Source of the DNA: an uncultured Pelagibacteraceae bacterium
GTDB lineage: Bacteria > Pseudomonadota > Alphaproteobacteria > Pelagibacterales > Pelagibacteraceae
Assembly: GCA_902537575.1 (NCBI GenBank)
Contig: CACBBX010000004.1
Coordinates: 1-55,164 of the forward strand
Reading direction: 5' to 3'
DNA length: 55,164 nucleotides
Positions 1-8,801 of this stretch are shown piece by piece. The translations under genes were made by a program, and so were the position numbers. The notes beneath the pieces are model-generated. The model did no database searches, was not told the DNA's origin, and saw only the letters and a program-made list of their open reading frames with translations. Numbering within the stretch: position 1 is the stretch's first letter; each line of letters starts with the position of its first letter.

Positions 1-100
1 GATGCCAAACCATTTTATTATTGAAGCCAAATTTTTTTAAAGCAACATCCATATCTCTATCACAATTAGAACCTGGAAATGTAATGACTGCTGATTTCAT
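1..100 (-). CDS. purQ: Phosphoribosylformylglycinamidine synthase subunit PurQ (5' part only)
   Basis: Only the first 33 codons are in the window; the gene runs off the left edge. The N-terminus [20 protein letters not shown] has the PGSNCDRD stretch typical of the PurQ glutamine amidotransferase. PurQ releases ammonia from glutamine for the FGAM synthase complex (PurL/PurQ/PurS) in the fourth step of IMP synthesis. The ATG lies 3 nt after the purS stop, so it is co-transcribed with purS, purC and purB. The catalytic Cys-His-Glu residues lie outside the window and cannot be checked. Confidence 0.93.
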   Translation of the reverse strand, partial: MKSAVITFPGSNCDRDMDVALKKFGFNNKMVWH

Positions 101-103
101 GAA

Positions 104-346
104 TTACTGTGCATCGATAATTTTGTAATTTTCTATTACAAGATTAGCTAAAAGTTTTTTGCACATTTCTTCAACTTTATCTTTCGCTTTTTTGGGATTG
201 GTTTCTTTAGTATCGATTTCAAAATATTTACCTTGTCTTACTTCATTAACATCATTAAAGCCCATTCCATCAAGAGCTTGATGAATAACTTTTCCCTGAG
301 GATCCAAGACATCTTTTTTAAGTGTTATGATTACAGATATTTTCAT
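104..346 (-). CDS. purS: FGAM synthase subunit PurS
   Basis: An 80-residue protein, the usual length for PurS, the small dimeric partner that bridges PurL and PurQ in the FGAM synthase of Bacillus-type and alphaproteobacterial systems. It begins [19 protein letters not shown]; the 'DPQG' followed by 'ALDGMGF' is the family pattern. Its ATG overlaps the purC stop by 4 nt (ATGA) and purQ follows after 3 nt, so the subunits are probably translationally coupled. A separate PurS implies that purL elsewhere encodes the shorter form rather than the large fused PurL of enterobacteria. Confidence 0.95.
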   Translation of the reverse strand: MKISVIITLKKDVLDPQGKVIHQALDGMGFNDVNEVRQGKYFEIDTKETNPKKAKDKVEEMCKKLLANLVIENYKIIDAQ

Positions 347-1128
347 TTACGCTTTCTTTTAACTGAGGATAGTTTTGTTACATTTACTGCACTTAGGTTG
401 GATTGTTCATGAAGAATACCAAGTCTTTTTGCAACCTCGGTGTATGCTGGGATTAGATCTCCTAGATCTTTTCTAAATCTGTCTTTATCTAACTTTTTAT
501 CAGTTAAACTGTCCCATAACCTACAAGTATCAGGACTTATTTCATCAGCTAAAATTACATCTTTTTTTCCACTAGTATCCACTCTCCCAAACTCTAACTT
601 GAAGTCTATTAGTTTTATTCCAACACCTCTAAACATTCCAATCATAAAGTCATTAATTCTTAAAATCATTTTTTTTACTTTTTCTATTTCTTTTTTAGAT
701 GCCCAATCAAATGCAAGAATATGTTCTTCAGCAATTAATGGATCACCAAGCTTGTCATCTTTTAAGCAATATTCAATTAAAGGCTCTTTTAAAATAGTTC
801 CATCTTCAATTCCAAGACGTTTTGTTAAAGATCCTGTAGCAACATTTCTTACAATAAATTCAATTGGAATTATCTCAACAAGTTTAACAACTTGCTCACG
901 CATATTTAATCTTTTAACTAGGTGATTTTTGATACCTATTTGTGAAAGGCTTGAAAGTATATGTTCAGAAATTCTATTGTTTAAAACACCTTTTCCTTCA
1001 ATAGTAGATTTTTTTTGATTATTAAAAGCTGTTGCATCATCTTTAAAATATTGAATTACTAAATCTTTATCATTTGTAGCATAAATAATTTTAGCTTTTC
1101 CCTCGTATAATTTTTTTCCTTTTTTCAT
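343..1128 (-). CDS. purC: SAICAR synthetase PurC
   Basis: A 261-residue protein matching phosphoribosylaminoimidazole-succinocarboxamide synthase, which joins CAIR and aspartate using ATP. Visible family marks are [12 protein letters not shown] at the N-terminus (ATP-binding region), the VRNVATGSL segment near residue 95, and [14 protein letters not shown] near residue 190, the PurC signature. Size is normal for the bacterial enzyme. Its start overlaps the purB stop by one base (TAATG) and its end overlaps purS by 4 nt. A short Lys/Arg-rich tail (SSVKRKRK) closes the protein. Confidence 0.97.
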   Translation of the reverse strand: MKKGKKLYEGKAKIIYATNDKDLVIQYFKDDATAFNNQKKSTIEGKGVLNNRISEHILSSLSQIGIKNHLVKRLNMREQVVKLVEIIPIEFIVRNVATGSLTKRLGIEDGTILKEPLIEYCLKDDKLGDPLIAEEHILAFDWASKKEIEKVKKMILRINDFMIGMFRGVGIKLIDFKLEFGRVDTSGKKDVILADEISPDTCRLWDSLTDKKLDKDRFRKDLGDLIPAYTEVAKRLGILHEQSNLSAVNVTKLSSVKRKRK

Positions 1129-2420
1129 TATTTAAAAACTCTTCTAAATATTAAATTTATATTTTTAAAATGTTTGGAGTAAATAAAGATAGATTTTAGT
1201 TTTTTTTGAGAAATTTTAGACATGATTAAATTATCTTCTAAAAGAACATCATATAAATTTAGATTTTCCACAAAACATTTTTTCGCATAGCTCTGTACCA
1301 TTTTATAAGATTTTTCTCTGCTTAATCCAGATTTTGTTAGTTCTAACATTACTTCTTGTGAAAAAATCAAACCTTTAGTTATATTTAAATTTTCAAGCAT
1401 TTTTTTTGGATATACAATCATATTATCCAAAATATTAGTAAGTCTCACTAAAGCAAAATCGGTTGTTATGTTTGCATCTGGACCAATATTTCTCTCAACA
1501 CTTGAATGAGAAATATCTCTCTCATGCCAAAGAGCAATATTTTCTAAAGCCGGTATAACTGCACTTCTTATCATTCTTGCAAGTCCTGTTAGGTTTTCAC
1601 TTAAAATAGGATTTTTTTTGTGAGGCATAGCTGATGAGCCTTTTTGATTTTTTGAAAAATATTCTTGCAATTCATAAATTTCTGTTCGCTGAAGGTGTCT
1701 AATTTCAATTGCAACTCTTTCTATTGAACCAGCAATAATCCCCAGTACGGAAAAATAGAATGCATGTCTATCTCTTGGTATTACTTGAGATGAAATCGGC
1801 TCTATTTTTAAACCTAGTTTTTTTGCTACATGCTTTTCAATTTTTGGATCAACATTTGCAAATGTCCCAACAGCGCCAGAAATTGCACAAGTTGATACCT
1901 CATCAATTGCATCTGCTAATCTCTTCCTATTTCTCTTAAATTCTTCGTAAAATGAAGCTAATTTTAATCCAAAAGTAATTGGTTCTGCATGAATACCATG
2001 ACTACGTCCCATACAAGGAGTTAGTTTATATTTTTTAGCCTGTCTTTTTAAAACTTTTAAAATTTGATCGATGTCTTTTAAAATTATTTTTCCTGATTGG
2101 ACTAATTGAATATTAAAACTAGTATCCAGAACATCTGAGGAGGTCATACCTTGGTGAAGATATCTAGCTTTTATTCCAGCTTTTTCTGTAACTGAGGTTA
2201 AAAAGGCTATTACATCATGTTTAACCTCAGACTCTATTTTATGAATTCTTGAGACATTAATTTTTGCTTTTTTTCTGACAATAGATGCAACTCCTTTTGG
2301 AATTTGTCCAAGTTTTTCCATACCTTCTGCTGCAGCAATTTCTACATCTAACCAGATTTTATATTTATTTTCCTCTGACCAAATGTCGGTTAATTGTTTA
2401 CGAGAGTATCTTTTAATCAT
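1128..2420 (-). CDS. purB: Adenylosuccinate lyase PurB
   Basis: A 430-residue member of the fumarase/aspartase superfamily. It cleaves SAICAR to AICAR plus fumarate and adenylosuccinate to AMP plus fumarate, so it works directly after the PurC reaction encoded next door. The signature loop [11 protein letters not shown] near residue 265 carries the flexible catalytic serine region, and TSSDVLDTS near residue 90 and [10 protein letters not shown] near residue 140 are the other conserved blocks. Length matches the short (about 430 aa) bacterial PurB type. It lies 3 nt downstream of map. Confidence 0.97.
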   Translation of the reverse strand: MIKRYSRKQLTDIWSEENKYKIWLDVEIAAAEGMEKLGQIPKGVASIVRKKAKINVSRIHKIESEVKHDVIAFLTSVTEKAGIKARYLHQGMTSSDVLDTSFNIQLVQSGKIILKDIDQILKVLKRQAKKYKLTPCMGRSHGIHAEPITFGLKLASFYEEFKRNRKRLADAIDEVSTCAISGAVGTFANVDPKIEKHVAKKLGLKIEPISSQVIPRDRHAFYFSVLGIIAGSIERVAIEIRHLQRTEIYELQEYFSKNQKGSSAMPHKKNPILSENLTGLARMIRSAVIPALENIALWHERDISHSSVERNIGPDANITTDFALVRLTNILDNMIVYPKKMLENLNITKGLIFSQEVMLELTKSGLSREKSYKMVQSYAKKCFVENLNLYDVLLEDNLIMSKISQKKLKSIFIYSKHFKNINLIFRRVFK

Positions 2421-2423
2421 TAA

Positions 2424-3194
2424 TTATAAGTATGGGGGCTTTGAATAACCTTTAGCAGATTCTGTAAAGATTTCATAACCCTTTTCAGTAATTCCTAAGG
2501 TGTGTTCAAATTGAGCAGATAGAGATTTATCTTTTGTAACTGCTGTCCAGCCATCATTTAACAATTTTACGTCATATTTTCCTGAGTTGATCATAGGTTC
2601 AATAGTAAATGTCATTCCAGGTCTAAGTTCCATACCTGTGTTTTTGCTTCCATAATGTAAAATATTTGGAGACTCATGAAAAGTTGTACTAATTCCATGA
2701 CCGCAAAAATCTCGAACAACAGAAAAACCTTTCTCTTCAACAAATGACTGAATTGTGTATCCAATATCACCTAATTTTACTCCTGGTCTTAAAATATTAA
2801 TTGCTCTCATCATTGACTCGTAAGTAGTGTTGATTAAGTTATTTAATTTGACAGGAGTTTTACCAATACAAAACATTCTACTAGTATCACCGTAATGTTC
2901 ATTAACAATTGCGGTAACATCTACATTTACTGCGTCACCATCTCTTAAAATTCTATCAGAAGGTATGCCGTGGCAAACAACATGATTTAAAGATGTACAT
3001 AGAGATTTTGTGAAACCTCTATAGTAAAGTGGAGCAGAGTAGCCTCCATTGTCTCTTATAAATTCATATCCAAGCTTATCAATAAAGTCTGTACTTACAC
3101 CTTCTTTAATATTTTCTGTTAACATGTCTAGAGTTCTAGCAGCAAGATTACCTGCAACTTTCATCTTTTCAAATTTTTCTTTATAATCACTCAT
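2424..3194 (-). CDS. map: Methionine aminopeptidase, type I
   Basis: About 256 residues of the type I MetAP fold, which removes the initiator Met from nascent proteins using a dinuclear metal centre. Conserved blocks include VNHVVCHGIPSD-like 'LNHVVCHGIPSD' (first metal-site His region), 'GDAVNVDVTAIVNEHYGDTSRMF' carrying the two Asp ligands, 'CGHGISTTFHESPNI' with the His ligand, and 'TFTIEPMI' with the Glu ligand. An ATG at 3194 is preferred over the in-frame TTG one codon earlier. It overlaps the end of sfsA by 8 nt, indicating coupling in the sfsA-map-pur operon. Confidence 0.96.
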   Translation of the reverse strand: MSDYKEKFEKMKVAGNLAARTLDMLTENIKEGVSTDFIDKLGYEFIRDNGGYSAPLYYRGFTKSLCTSLNHVVCHGIPSDRILRDGDAVNVDVTAIVNEHYGDTSRMFCIGKTPVKLNNLINTTYESMMRAINILRPGVKLGDIGYTIQSFVEEKGFSVVRDFCGHGISTTFHESPNILHYGSKNTGMELRPGMTFTIEPMINSGKYDVKLLNDGWTAVTKDKSLSAQFEHTLGITEKGYEIFTESAKGYSKPPYL

Positions 3195-3885
3195 CAATAA
3201 TTTTAAGTTTTTGGTCTATAAAAATTTTTTTTGAACTTATGTTACATCTGTAAGCTAAAAAATTTACTCCTGCTTTTTTAGCTAGTAGATAATTTTTATA
3301 ATACTGTTCATCTATATCTTTAGCTATTTTAAAATATTTCATATTTTGAATTTGAACTAAAAATAACAAATATGTTTTATAGCCTTTTTTTATGGCATCA
3401 ATAAGGGTTAATAGATGTTTTGATCCTCTAGATGTTACAGCATCAGGAAATTCGGCAGTGTTTTTGTCTCTAAATAAAGTAACATTTTTAACCTCTACAA
3501 AGCTTTTTTGTGTGTTTTTTTCTAATAAAAAATCAAATCGCGTTTCTTTATTAAAAAACACCTCTGGTTTAATAACATCGTTGTTTTTGAGCTCATTTAT
3601 TAGATTATTTTCCAAACCATGCTGTACAATTCTATTAGCCATATGAGTATTAACACCAACTAAATTTTTTCTTGAATTTATGATCTCTAGCCCAAATTTT
3701 AGTTTTCGTTTGGGATCATTATTAGGAAGTAAATAAACTTCATTGCCCTCATCTAACAAGCCTTTCATTGAACCTGTATTTGGACAATGTGCTATTACAG
3801 TTTCATTTTGTAACTTCACATCTGTGAAAAATCTTTTATATCGCTTGATTAATTTGCCTTTTATTAAAGACTTGGTAAATTCCAT
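3187..3885 (-). CDS. sfsA: SfsA family DNA/RNA nuclease-like protein
   Basis: A 232-residue protein of the SfsA family, originally named for stimulation of sugar fermentation in E. coli and structurally containing an OB-like N-terminal part and a restriction-endonuclease-like C-terminal part. Seen here: 'VIAHCPNTGSMKGLL' in the first third and 'FVEVKNVTLFRDKNTAEFPDAVTSRGSKHL' in the second half; the D/E-x-K core of the nuclease-like fold lies in 'FVEVKNV'. Its true role is not settled. It is the first gene of the purine operon and starts only 20 bp from the divergent CinA-like gene. Confidence 0.93.
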   Translation of the reverse strand: MEFTKSLIKGKLIKRYKRFFTDVKLQNETVIAHCPNTGSMKGLLDEGNEVYLLPNNDPKRKLKFGLEIINSRKNLVGVNTHMANRIVQHGLENNLINELKNNDVIKPEVFFNKETRFDFLLEKNTQKSFVEVKNVTLFRDKNTAEFPDAVTSRGSKHLLTLIDAIKKGYKTYLLFLVQIQNMKYFKIAKDIDEQYYKNYLLAKKAGVNFLAYRCNISSKKIFIDQKLKIIDE

Positions 3886-3905
3886 TACTAAATTATATAT
3901 ATAAA

Positions 3906-4655
3906 ATGTCTAAAAAAACAAAAGTTAATGCCGCGATTTTAATTATAGGTAATGAAATACTGTCAGGAAGAACCCAGGACACAAATACATCAACGATTGC
4001 AGTTTGGTTAAACTCAATTGGCGTCAAAGTAGAGGAGGTTAGAGTAATTCCAGATGTTGAGAAAACAATTATAGATACACTTAATTTATTAAAATCAACT
4101 TATGATTATGTTTTTACAACTGGAGGTATAGGTCCCACTCATGACGATATTACAGCTGAGTCCGTTTCAAAAACTTTTGGTATAAAATATGAAATTCATA
4201 AAGAAGCTTTTAAGATTTTAGAGTCATACTATAAACCTGGAGAATTTAACGAAGGGCGACAAAAAATGTGCTGGATGCCCGAAAATGCAAATTTAATTTT
4301 AAACCCAACAAGTGGTGCGCCTGGATTTAATGTTAAAAATGTTTTTTGTTTACCAGGTGTACCATCCATTCTTAAATCAATGCTAGGGGGACTGACAAAT
4401 ACTATAGTTGGTGGAGAACCGATTAAAAGTCATACAATCAGTTTAAGAACTGTTGAAAGTGAAATAGCTAATTCTTTAACAAAAGTACAAAATGATAACA
4501 AAGATGTAGAGATAGGAAGCTACCCTTTTTTTCATGCAGGAAAATTAGGTGTTTCAATTGTAATTAGATCTGAGGATCAATCAAAAATAGATGTATGCAA
4601 TTCTCAAATTTTAGAGTTTATTAATGCAAAAAAAATTGAAGTTGTTAAGAGGTAA
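3906..4655 (+). CDS. CinA N-terminal/MoeA-type molybdopterin-binding domain protein
   Basis: A 249-residue protein consisting essentially of one MoCF-biosynthesis (MogA/MoeA/CinA-N) domain. Diagnostic are AAILIIGNEILSGRTQDTN near residues 9-27 and FTTGGIGPTHDDIT near 71-84, both nucleotide-binding loops of this fold. The C-terminal NMN-deamidase domain of full CinA is missing, so it matches the short 'competence/damage-inducible protein A' group common in alphaproteobacteria. Role is unproven; full CinA proteins act on ADP-ribose/NMN. The stop overlaps the next ATG by one base (TAATG). Confidence 0.85.
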   Translation: MSKKTKVNAAILIIGNEILSGRTQDTNTSTIAVWLNSIGVKVEEVRVIPDVEKTIIDTLNLLKSTYDYVFTTGGIGPTHDDITAESVSKTFGIKYEIHKEAFKILESYYKPGEFNEGRQKMCWMPENANLILNPTSGAPGFNVKNVFCLPGVPSILKSMLGGLTNTIVGGEPIKSHTISLRTVESEIANSLTKVQNDNKDVEIGSYPFFHAGKLGVSIVIRSEDQSKIDVCNSQILEFINAKKIEVVKR

Positions 4656-5056
4656 TGCTTTATTTTGCATACGGTAGTAATTTGCATCACTTTCAAATGA
4701 AACGAAGATGTAAAGATAGTATTTTTTTAAAAAAAATTAATTTAAAAGATTTTAGACTTACTTTTAGAAGTAAATATAGAGCTGCAGATATTGAATTTAA
4801 AAAAAATTTTATTGTACCTGGAGGTTTATTTGATATTTCAAAAAGTGATGAAAAAAAATTGGATGTATATGAGGATTATCCAATACTTTATAAGAAATAT
4901 TATTTTAATTATTATGGAAAAAAAGTAATGACTTATACGATGGTAAAAAAATCAACTTTTAAATTTCCAACTGAAAGATATTTAAATGTTATTAAAAGAG
5001 GATACAAGGATTGTAAACTTGATAAAAAACATCTTTATAATGCTTTAAAACCTTAA
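4655..5056 (+). CDS. Gamma-glutamylcyclotransferase-like protein (AIG2/GGCT fold)
   Basis: A 133-residue protein with the GGCT-like fold. The opening MLYFAYGSNLHHFQMKRRC has the YGSN substrate-binding loop of the family, and 'LDVYEDYP' near residue 72 has the conserved Glu expected to be the catalytic acid/base, in the usual YEGYP-like context. These enzymes release 5-oxoproline from gamma-glutamyl amines or peptides; the substrate here is unknown. It is coupled to the upstream CinA-like gene by a one-base overlap and is followed by the SAF oxidoreductase after 8 nt. Confidence 0.8.
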   Translation: MLYFAYGSNLHHFQMKRRCKDSIFLKKINLKDFRLTFRSKYRAADIEFKKNFIVPGGLFDISKSDEKKLDVYEDYPILYKKYYFNYYGKKVMTYTMVKKSTFKFPTERYLNVIKRGYKDCKLDKKHLYNALKP

Positions 5057-5064
5057 ACTTTATT

Positions 5065-6363
5065 ATGTTTTTGCACACAAAATTAGAACATCAAAAAAGT
5101 CCTATAAAAATTTGTTTTATTGGGTGTGGTAAATTTGTGAGTATGTTTTTAGCTCAATACAATCATTTAGATAAAATTAAAATCGATACAATTGTTGATA
5201 TTAATATAGATCAAGCTAAGAATAACTGTTTGAAAAGTGGATTGACTGAGCAAACAGTTGATGGAATAAATTTTTCTAATTCATTAGAAGAAGTTCTTGT
5301 TAGAGATATAGATATTTTTATAGAGGCAACTGGTAACCCTATAGTTGGTACTGTACATGCAATTAAGATAATAAAAAATAAGAAACATGTAATATTAGTT
5401 AATGTTGAGGCTGATATAACTTGCGGTAAATATTTATCTGATTTGGCAAAAAACGAAGGTGTAATTTGCTCAATGGCTTACGGTGATCAACCATCTTTAA
5501 TCCTTGAACAAATAGAGTGGGCTAGATTAAATGGATTTTCAATTGTTTGTGCAGGTAAAGGAACTAAATATCACCCAACCTTTGAATATTCCACACCTGA
5601 TACAGTTTGGGGTCATTATGGTCTAACTAAAGAGCGAGCTGAGAAGGAATCTGGAATGAACCCGAAAATGTTTAATAGTTTTTTATGTGGAGACAAGTCT
5701 GCAATTGAAATGTGTGCAGTCAGTAATGCTTCTAATTTAAAGTGTCCTAGCAATGGATTAACTTTTCCTCCTGTTGGTGTTTATGATATTGCAAAAAAAA
5801 TGATTCCAAAAAAGGATGGTGGATTAATTGAGTTCGATGGTCAAGTAGAGGTTATTTCAAGTATAGATTCAGAAAAAAAAAATATTCCAAATGATTTAAG
5901 ATGGGGTGTTTATGTTGTTATTAAAGCACAGAGCGATTATGTAAAAAATTGTTTTAAAGATTATGGAATGGTAACTGACACATCTGGAAGCTACTCAGCA
6001 ATCTGGAGACCTTATCATTATATAGGTTTAGAGCTTGCACAATCTATTTATTCTATAGCTCTAGACAATAGAGCAACAGGTTATACAAAAAATTATAATG
6101 CAGATGTTGCGAGTTTTGCTAAAAAAGATCTTGTAGCAGGCGAAAAACTTGATGGTGAAGGAGGGTTTTGCGCAAGAGGTAGATTAATTACATCCAAAAA
6201 ATCTAAAAAAGAAATGATTTTACCACTTGGTCTAACTGATAATGCGGTATTAAAACGAGATATAAGGAAGGATGATGTAATTAGATTACACGATGTTGAG
6301 TTAAACATACCTAAAGAAGTGTTAGAGGCAAGAAATTATCAATATAATTTGATTACTGATTAA
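5065..6363 (+). CDS. NAD(P)-dependent Rossmann-fold + SAF-domain oxidoreductase
   Basis: 432 residues. An N-terminal Rossmann domain starts with ICFIGCGKFVSMF (about residues 16-28), the dinucleotide-binding loop, followed by 'DIFIEATGNP' and 'VEADITCGKYL', as in homoserine-dehydrogenase-like proteins. The C-terminal part (about 345-425, from 'ASFAKKDLVAGEKLDGEGG' through 'LPLGLTDNAVLKRDIRKDDVI') is a SAF domain. This architecture is usually annotated as SAF-domain homoserine dehydrogenase-like or, misleadingly, as FlgA-related; some relatives act on sugars or polyols. Substrate cannot be told from sequence. It may be co-transcribed with its upstream neighbours. Confidence 0.75.
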   Translation: MFLHTKLEHQKSPIKICFIGCGKFVSMFLAQYNHLDKIKIDTIVDINIDQAKNNCLKSGLTEQTVDGINFSNSLEEVLVRDIDIFIEATGNPIVGTVHAIKIIKNKKHVILVNVEADITCGKYLSDLAKNEGVICSMAYGDQPSLILEQIEWARLNGFSIVCAGKGTKYHPTFEYSTPDTVWGHYGLTKERAEKESGMNPKMFNSFLCGDKSAIEMCAVSNASNLKCPSNGLTFPPVGVYDIAKKMIPKKDGGLIEFDGQVEVISSIDSEKKNIPNDLRWGVYVVIKAQSDYVKNCFKDYGMVTDTSGSYSAIWRPYHYIGLELAQSIYSIALDNRATGYTKNYNADVASFAKKDLVAGEKLDGEGGFCARGRLITSKKSKKEMILPLGLTDNAVLKRDIRKDDVIRLHDVELNIPKEVLEARNYQYNLITD

Positions 6364-6369
6364 TTATTA

Positions 6370-7506
6370 ATGATAGCAAATTTTTTTTTAAAAAATAAGT
6401 TAGTTATTTTATATATACTTATTTTTTTCACGATATTGTCATTTATAAATACATTAAGCAAAGGGTTAGTAAATGGGTGTGATTTTCAATGGCAGCCCTC
6501 AGTCTTATTCTGGGAGGGGATAAATCACTATGAAAAATTTATTTTAAATGGTAAGGGAGATTTTTTGTGTCAAAATGGAGAATATGCACACATATTTCAC
6601 ATAATTTTATATCCTTTTTCTTTACTAGAGTGGGAAAAGGCAAGATTAATGTGGCTAATAACAAACATTTTATTTGCTTTTATTATTCCTATTATAATTT
6701 CTAAATATTTAAAATTATCAAAATATAAAAGTGCATTATTAGCTTTAATTTTTATTACCTGTTACCCTACAAGAATGACTTTGAATTATGGTCAGCAAAG
6801 TTTATTTGTAATGTTTTTCATGATGCTACCTTTTATTGCTAATTCAAAACTTGCAAATTTTTTTTCTGGATTTTCTTATGTAAAATATAGCTCAGGATAT
6901 GTTATTTTCCTAAATTTTTTAGCAAATAAAGAATATAAAAATTTTTTAATTTCTACTGCACCTTATTTAATTGGTTGGGTTATTTATTTTTCATTAACTA
7001 ATTCAGATCCATTAATAAATTTTTTTGAGCCAATACAATTGTCTCTCCAAAAAGGATATGTAAGAGATGCCGACTTTTATTCTCTGATTAATATATATTT
7101 TTTATCACAAAAAACTTTGTTAATTAAATTTTTAGTTATTTTTTTAATATTCTTAATAAATTTTATAGTTCTAATTAAAATTAATAAAAATAAAGATATT
7201 TTTTTTAAAATGTCGTTAATTATAATATGTCCTTTAATTTTTTTTCCTCATTCAAACTATGATTATATTTTATTATTCCCACTTCTTTGTTATTCTTTTT
7301 TGCACAACCAGTATCTTATTAATAAAATCAATATTTATTACGTAATTTACATATTTTATTTCAATAGAATTATTAATCATTTGTTAGATTTTGATGTTTT
7401 GTATCAGCCAATTTTACTGTTATCACTTAGCACAATTATTATTTTAAATTTATATTCTTACAAAAATAAAAATAATCTATTTTTTTTTAATATTAGGATA
7501 ATTTAA
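6370..7506 (+). CDS. GT87/DUF2029-type integral membrane glycosyltransferase
   Basis: 378 residues, very hydrophobic, with roughly ten predicted membrane spans by eye. After the first span comes a luminal/periplasmic loop 'NGCDFQWQPSVLFWEG...HYEKFI', the acidic loop found after TM1 in GT-C glycosyltransferases of the GT87/DUF2029 group (polyprenyl-phosphate-mannose-type users). Other family-like parts are 'NYGQQSLFVMFFMMLPF'. The acceptor and donor are unknown. It starts 6 nt after the SAF oxidoreductase and converges with the glycoside hydrolase gene 20 bp downstream. Base composition is extremely AT-rich, partly because of Phe/Ile/Leu/Asn codons. Confidence 0.7.
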   Translation: MIANFFLKNKLVILYILIFFTILSFINTLSKGLVNGCDFQWQPSVLFWEGINHYEKFILNGKGDFLCQNGEYAHIFHIILYPFSLLEWEKARLMWLITNILFAFIIPIIISKYLKLSKYKSALLALIFITCYPTRMTLNYGQQSLFVMFFMMLPFIANSKLANFFSGFSYVKYSSGYVIFLNFLANKEYKNFLISTAPYLIGWVIYFSLTNSDPLINFFEPIQLSLQKGYVRDADFYSLINIYFLSQKTLLIKFLVIFLIFLINFIVLIKINKNKDIFFKMSLIIICPLIFFPHSNYDYILLFPLLCYSFLHNQYLINKINIYYVIYIFYFNRIINHLLDFDVLYQPILLLSLSTIIILNLYSYKNKNNLFFFNIRII

Positions 7507-7526
7507 AAACTTATATTTGTTTTTTT

Positions 7527-8801
7527 TCAATTAGACCTATTTTTTTCTAGCATTAAATCTAAAAATAATGATGCAGTCCATGAGAAATTTTTAGCTCCAT
7601 AAGCTTCGCCAGTGTTTGTATTATAATATTCATGAAATCCATTTTCTTTAACTAAATCTATTGTTTTATCTTTAACTATTTGCGCAAATATCTTATCTTT
7701 GTCTTTTAGTCCTTGATAAATAATCCAGTTACAATTAACCCAAACAGGACCTCTCCAATATCTTTTTTCCTCAAACTTATTAAAATTAGGTTTGATGCTG
7801 GAGAAGAAAAATTTCTCCTTTGTATTATGCTTCTTAAGATTTTGAATAATATCCTTATTTATTGATTTATTTTTTAAATCAGCAAATAAAATAAAATAAT
7901 TTGTTATGGAGGGTACTGTTATTTTTTTTTTATTCTTTAAATCATAATTAATAAAACTTTTTCTTTTTTTATCATATAATTTTTCAATTCTATTTTCAGA
8001 TTTTATTACATATTTATGGATTTTTTTATGTTCTAGATTGAATTTTTTTAGTAATTGCAAAAGATCTTTGTTAGCTTTTAAAAGTATCGAATTAAATCCT
8101 ACATCTACAACATTAAACATTGATGTTTCATATAGTTTCTTTGGATCATATTTATTTTTTCTTAAATTATTTTTGATAGTCACATATCTATCATAATCTA
8201 AATCTAAAGGTCTAAAATCTGGATTAACTAGTTTATTATCACCTCTTTTATATTTTAAATTTTTTTCAATTTTCACTTTACTTAAAGGCTGGTCCCATAA
8301 CGGTGAATTATCATATCCGCTTTCCCATGGGTGTAAAATTGATACCAAACCAGAATTTGTTGGATCTCTATATTTAATTAACCATTCATGATACTTTTTA
8401 ATTTTTTTTACTATTGTTTTAATTTTTATCTTTTCTTTTTTTTTAATTTCATTTTTGTGTAAAATTTTTTTCAATATAATTGCAAGAACTGGTGGTTGAG
8501 TTATCCCTGATGATTTAATTTTGTTTCCACAATTCCAAACTGAATGATTGGGGTAATAATTAGTATTTAAATCATGAAATAAAATGTGAGGCACCATACC
8601 GTCTCTCCATTGCCCTCTTAATAATGTATCTATTTCATCAAGAGCATATTTGAAGTTAAAATGAGAATATCCTAATGCTATAAAACCAGAGTCCCAATTC
8701 CATTGTGCTGGATATAGTTTATTATTTGTCGGCAATGTATAGCCTCTTTTTCTATTACCTAACAAAATCTTTTTTGCTTTTTCAATAATATTTTTTGTCA
8801 A
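7527..8801 (-). CDS. GH63-type glucosylglycerate/mannosylglycerate hydrolase
   Basis: 424 residues of an (alpha/alpha)6-barrel glycoside hydrolase. Family marks: 'LYPAQWNWDSGFIALG' at about residues 29-44, 'GQWRDGMVPHILFH', 'HPWESGYDNSPLWD' (Asp expected as one catalytic acid), and 'GFHEYYNTNTGEAYGAKNFSWTASL' near the C-terminus (Glu expected as the second). These are hallmarks of the GH63 enzymes that split glucosylglycerate or mannosylglycerate to hexose and glycerate. Its ATG overlaps the stop of the MalG-type permease by 4 nt, so it probably hydrolyses the solute brought in by that transporter. Choice between glucosyl and mannosyl is inferred from the GpgS-like gene nearby. Confidence 0.82.
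   Translation of the reverse strand: MTKNIIEKAKKILLGNRKRGYTLPTNNKLYPAQWNWDSGFIALGYSHFNFKYALDEIDTLLRGQWRDGMVPHILFHDLNTNYYPNHSVWNCGNKIKSSGITQPPVLAIILKKILHKNEIKKKEKIKIKTIVKKIKKYHEWLIKYRDPTNSGLVSILHPWESGYDNSPLWDQPLSKVKIEKNLKYKRGDNKLVNPDFRPLDLDYDRYVTIKNNLRKNKYDPKKLYETSMFNVVDVGFNSILLKANKDLLQLLKKFNLEHKKIHKYVIKSENRIEKLYDKKRKSFINYDLKNKKKITVPSITNYFILFADLKNKSINKDIIQNLKKHNTKEKFFFSSIKPNFNKFEEKRYWRGPVWVNCNWIIYQGLKDKDKIFAQIVKDKTIDLVKENGFHEYYNTNTGEAYGAKNFSWTASLFLDLMLEKNRSN

Noticed and set aside
440-925. 161-codon plus-strand ORF opposite purC
   Set aside because: It is antisense to a well-conserved enzyme, lacks a plausible ribosome binding site and has no recognisable domain; a by-product of purC codon use.
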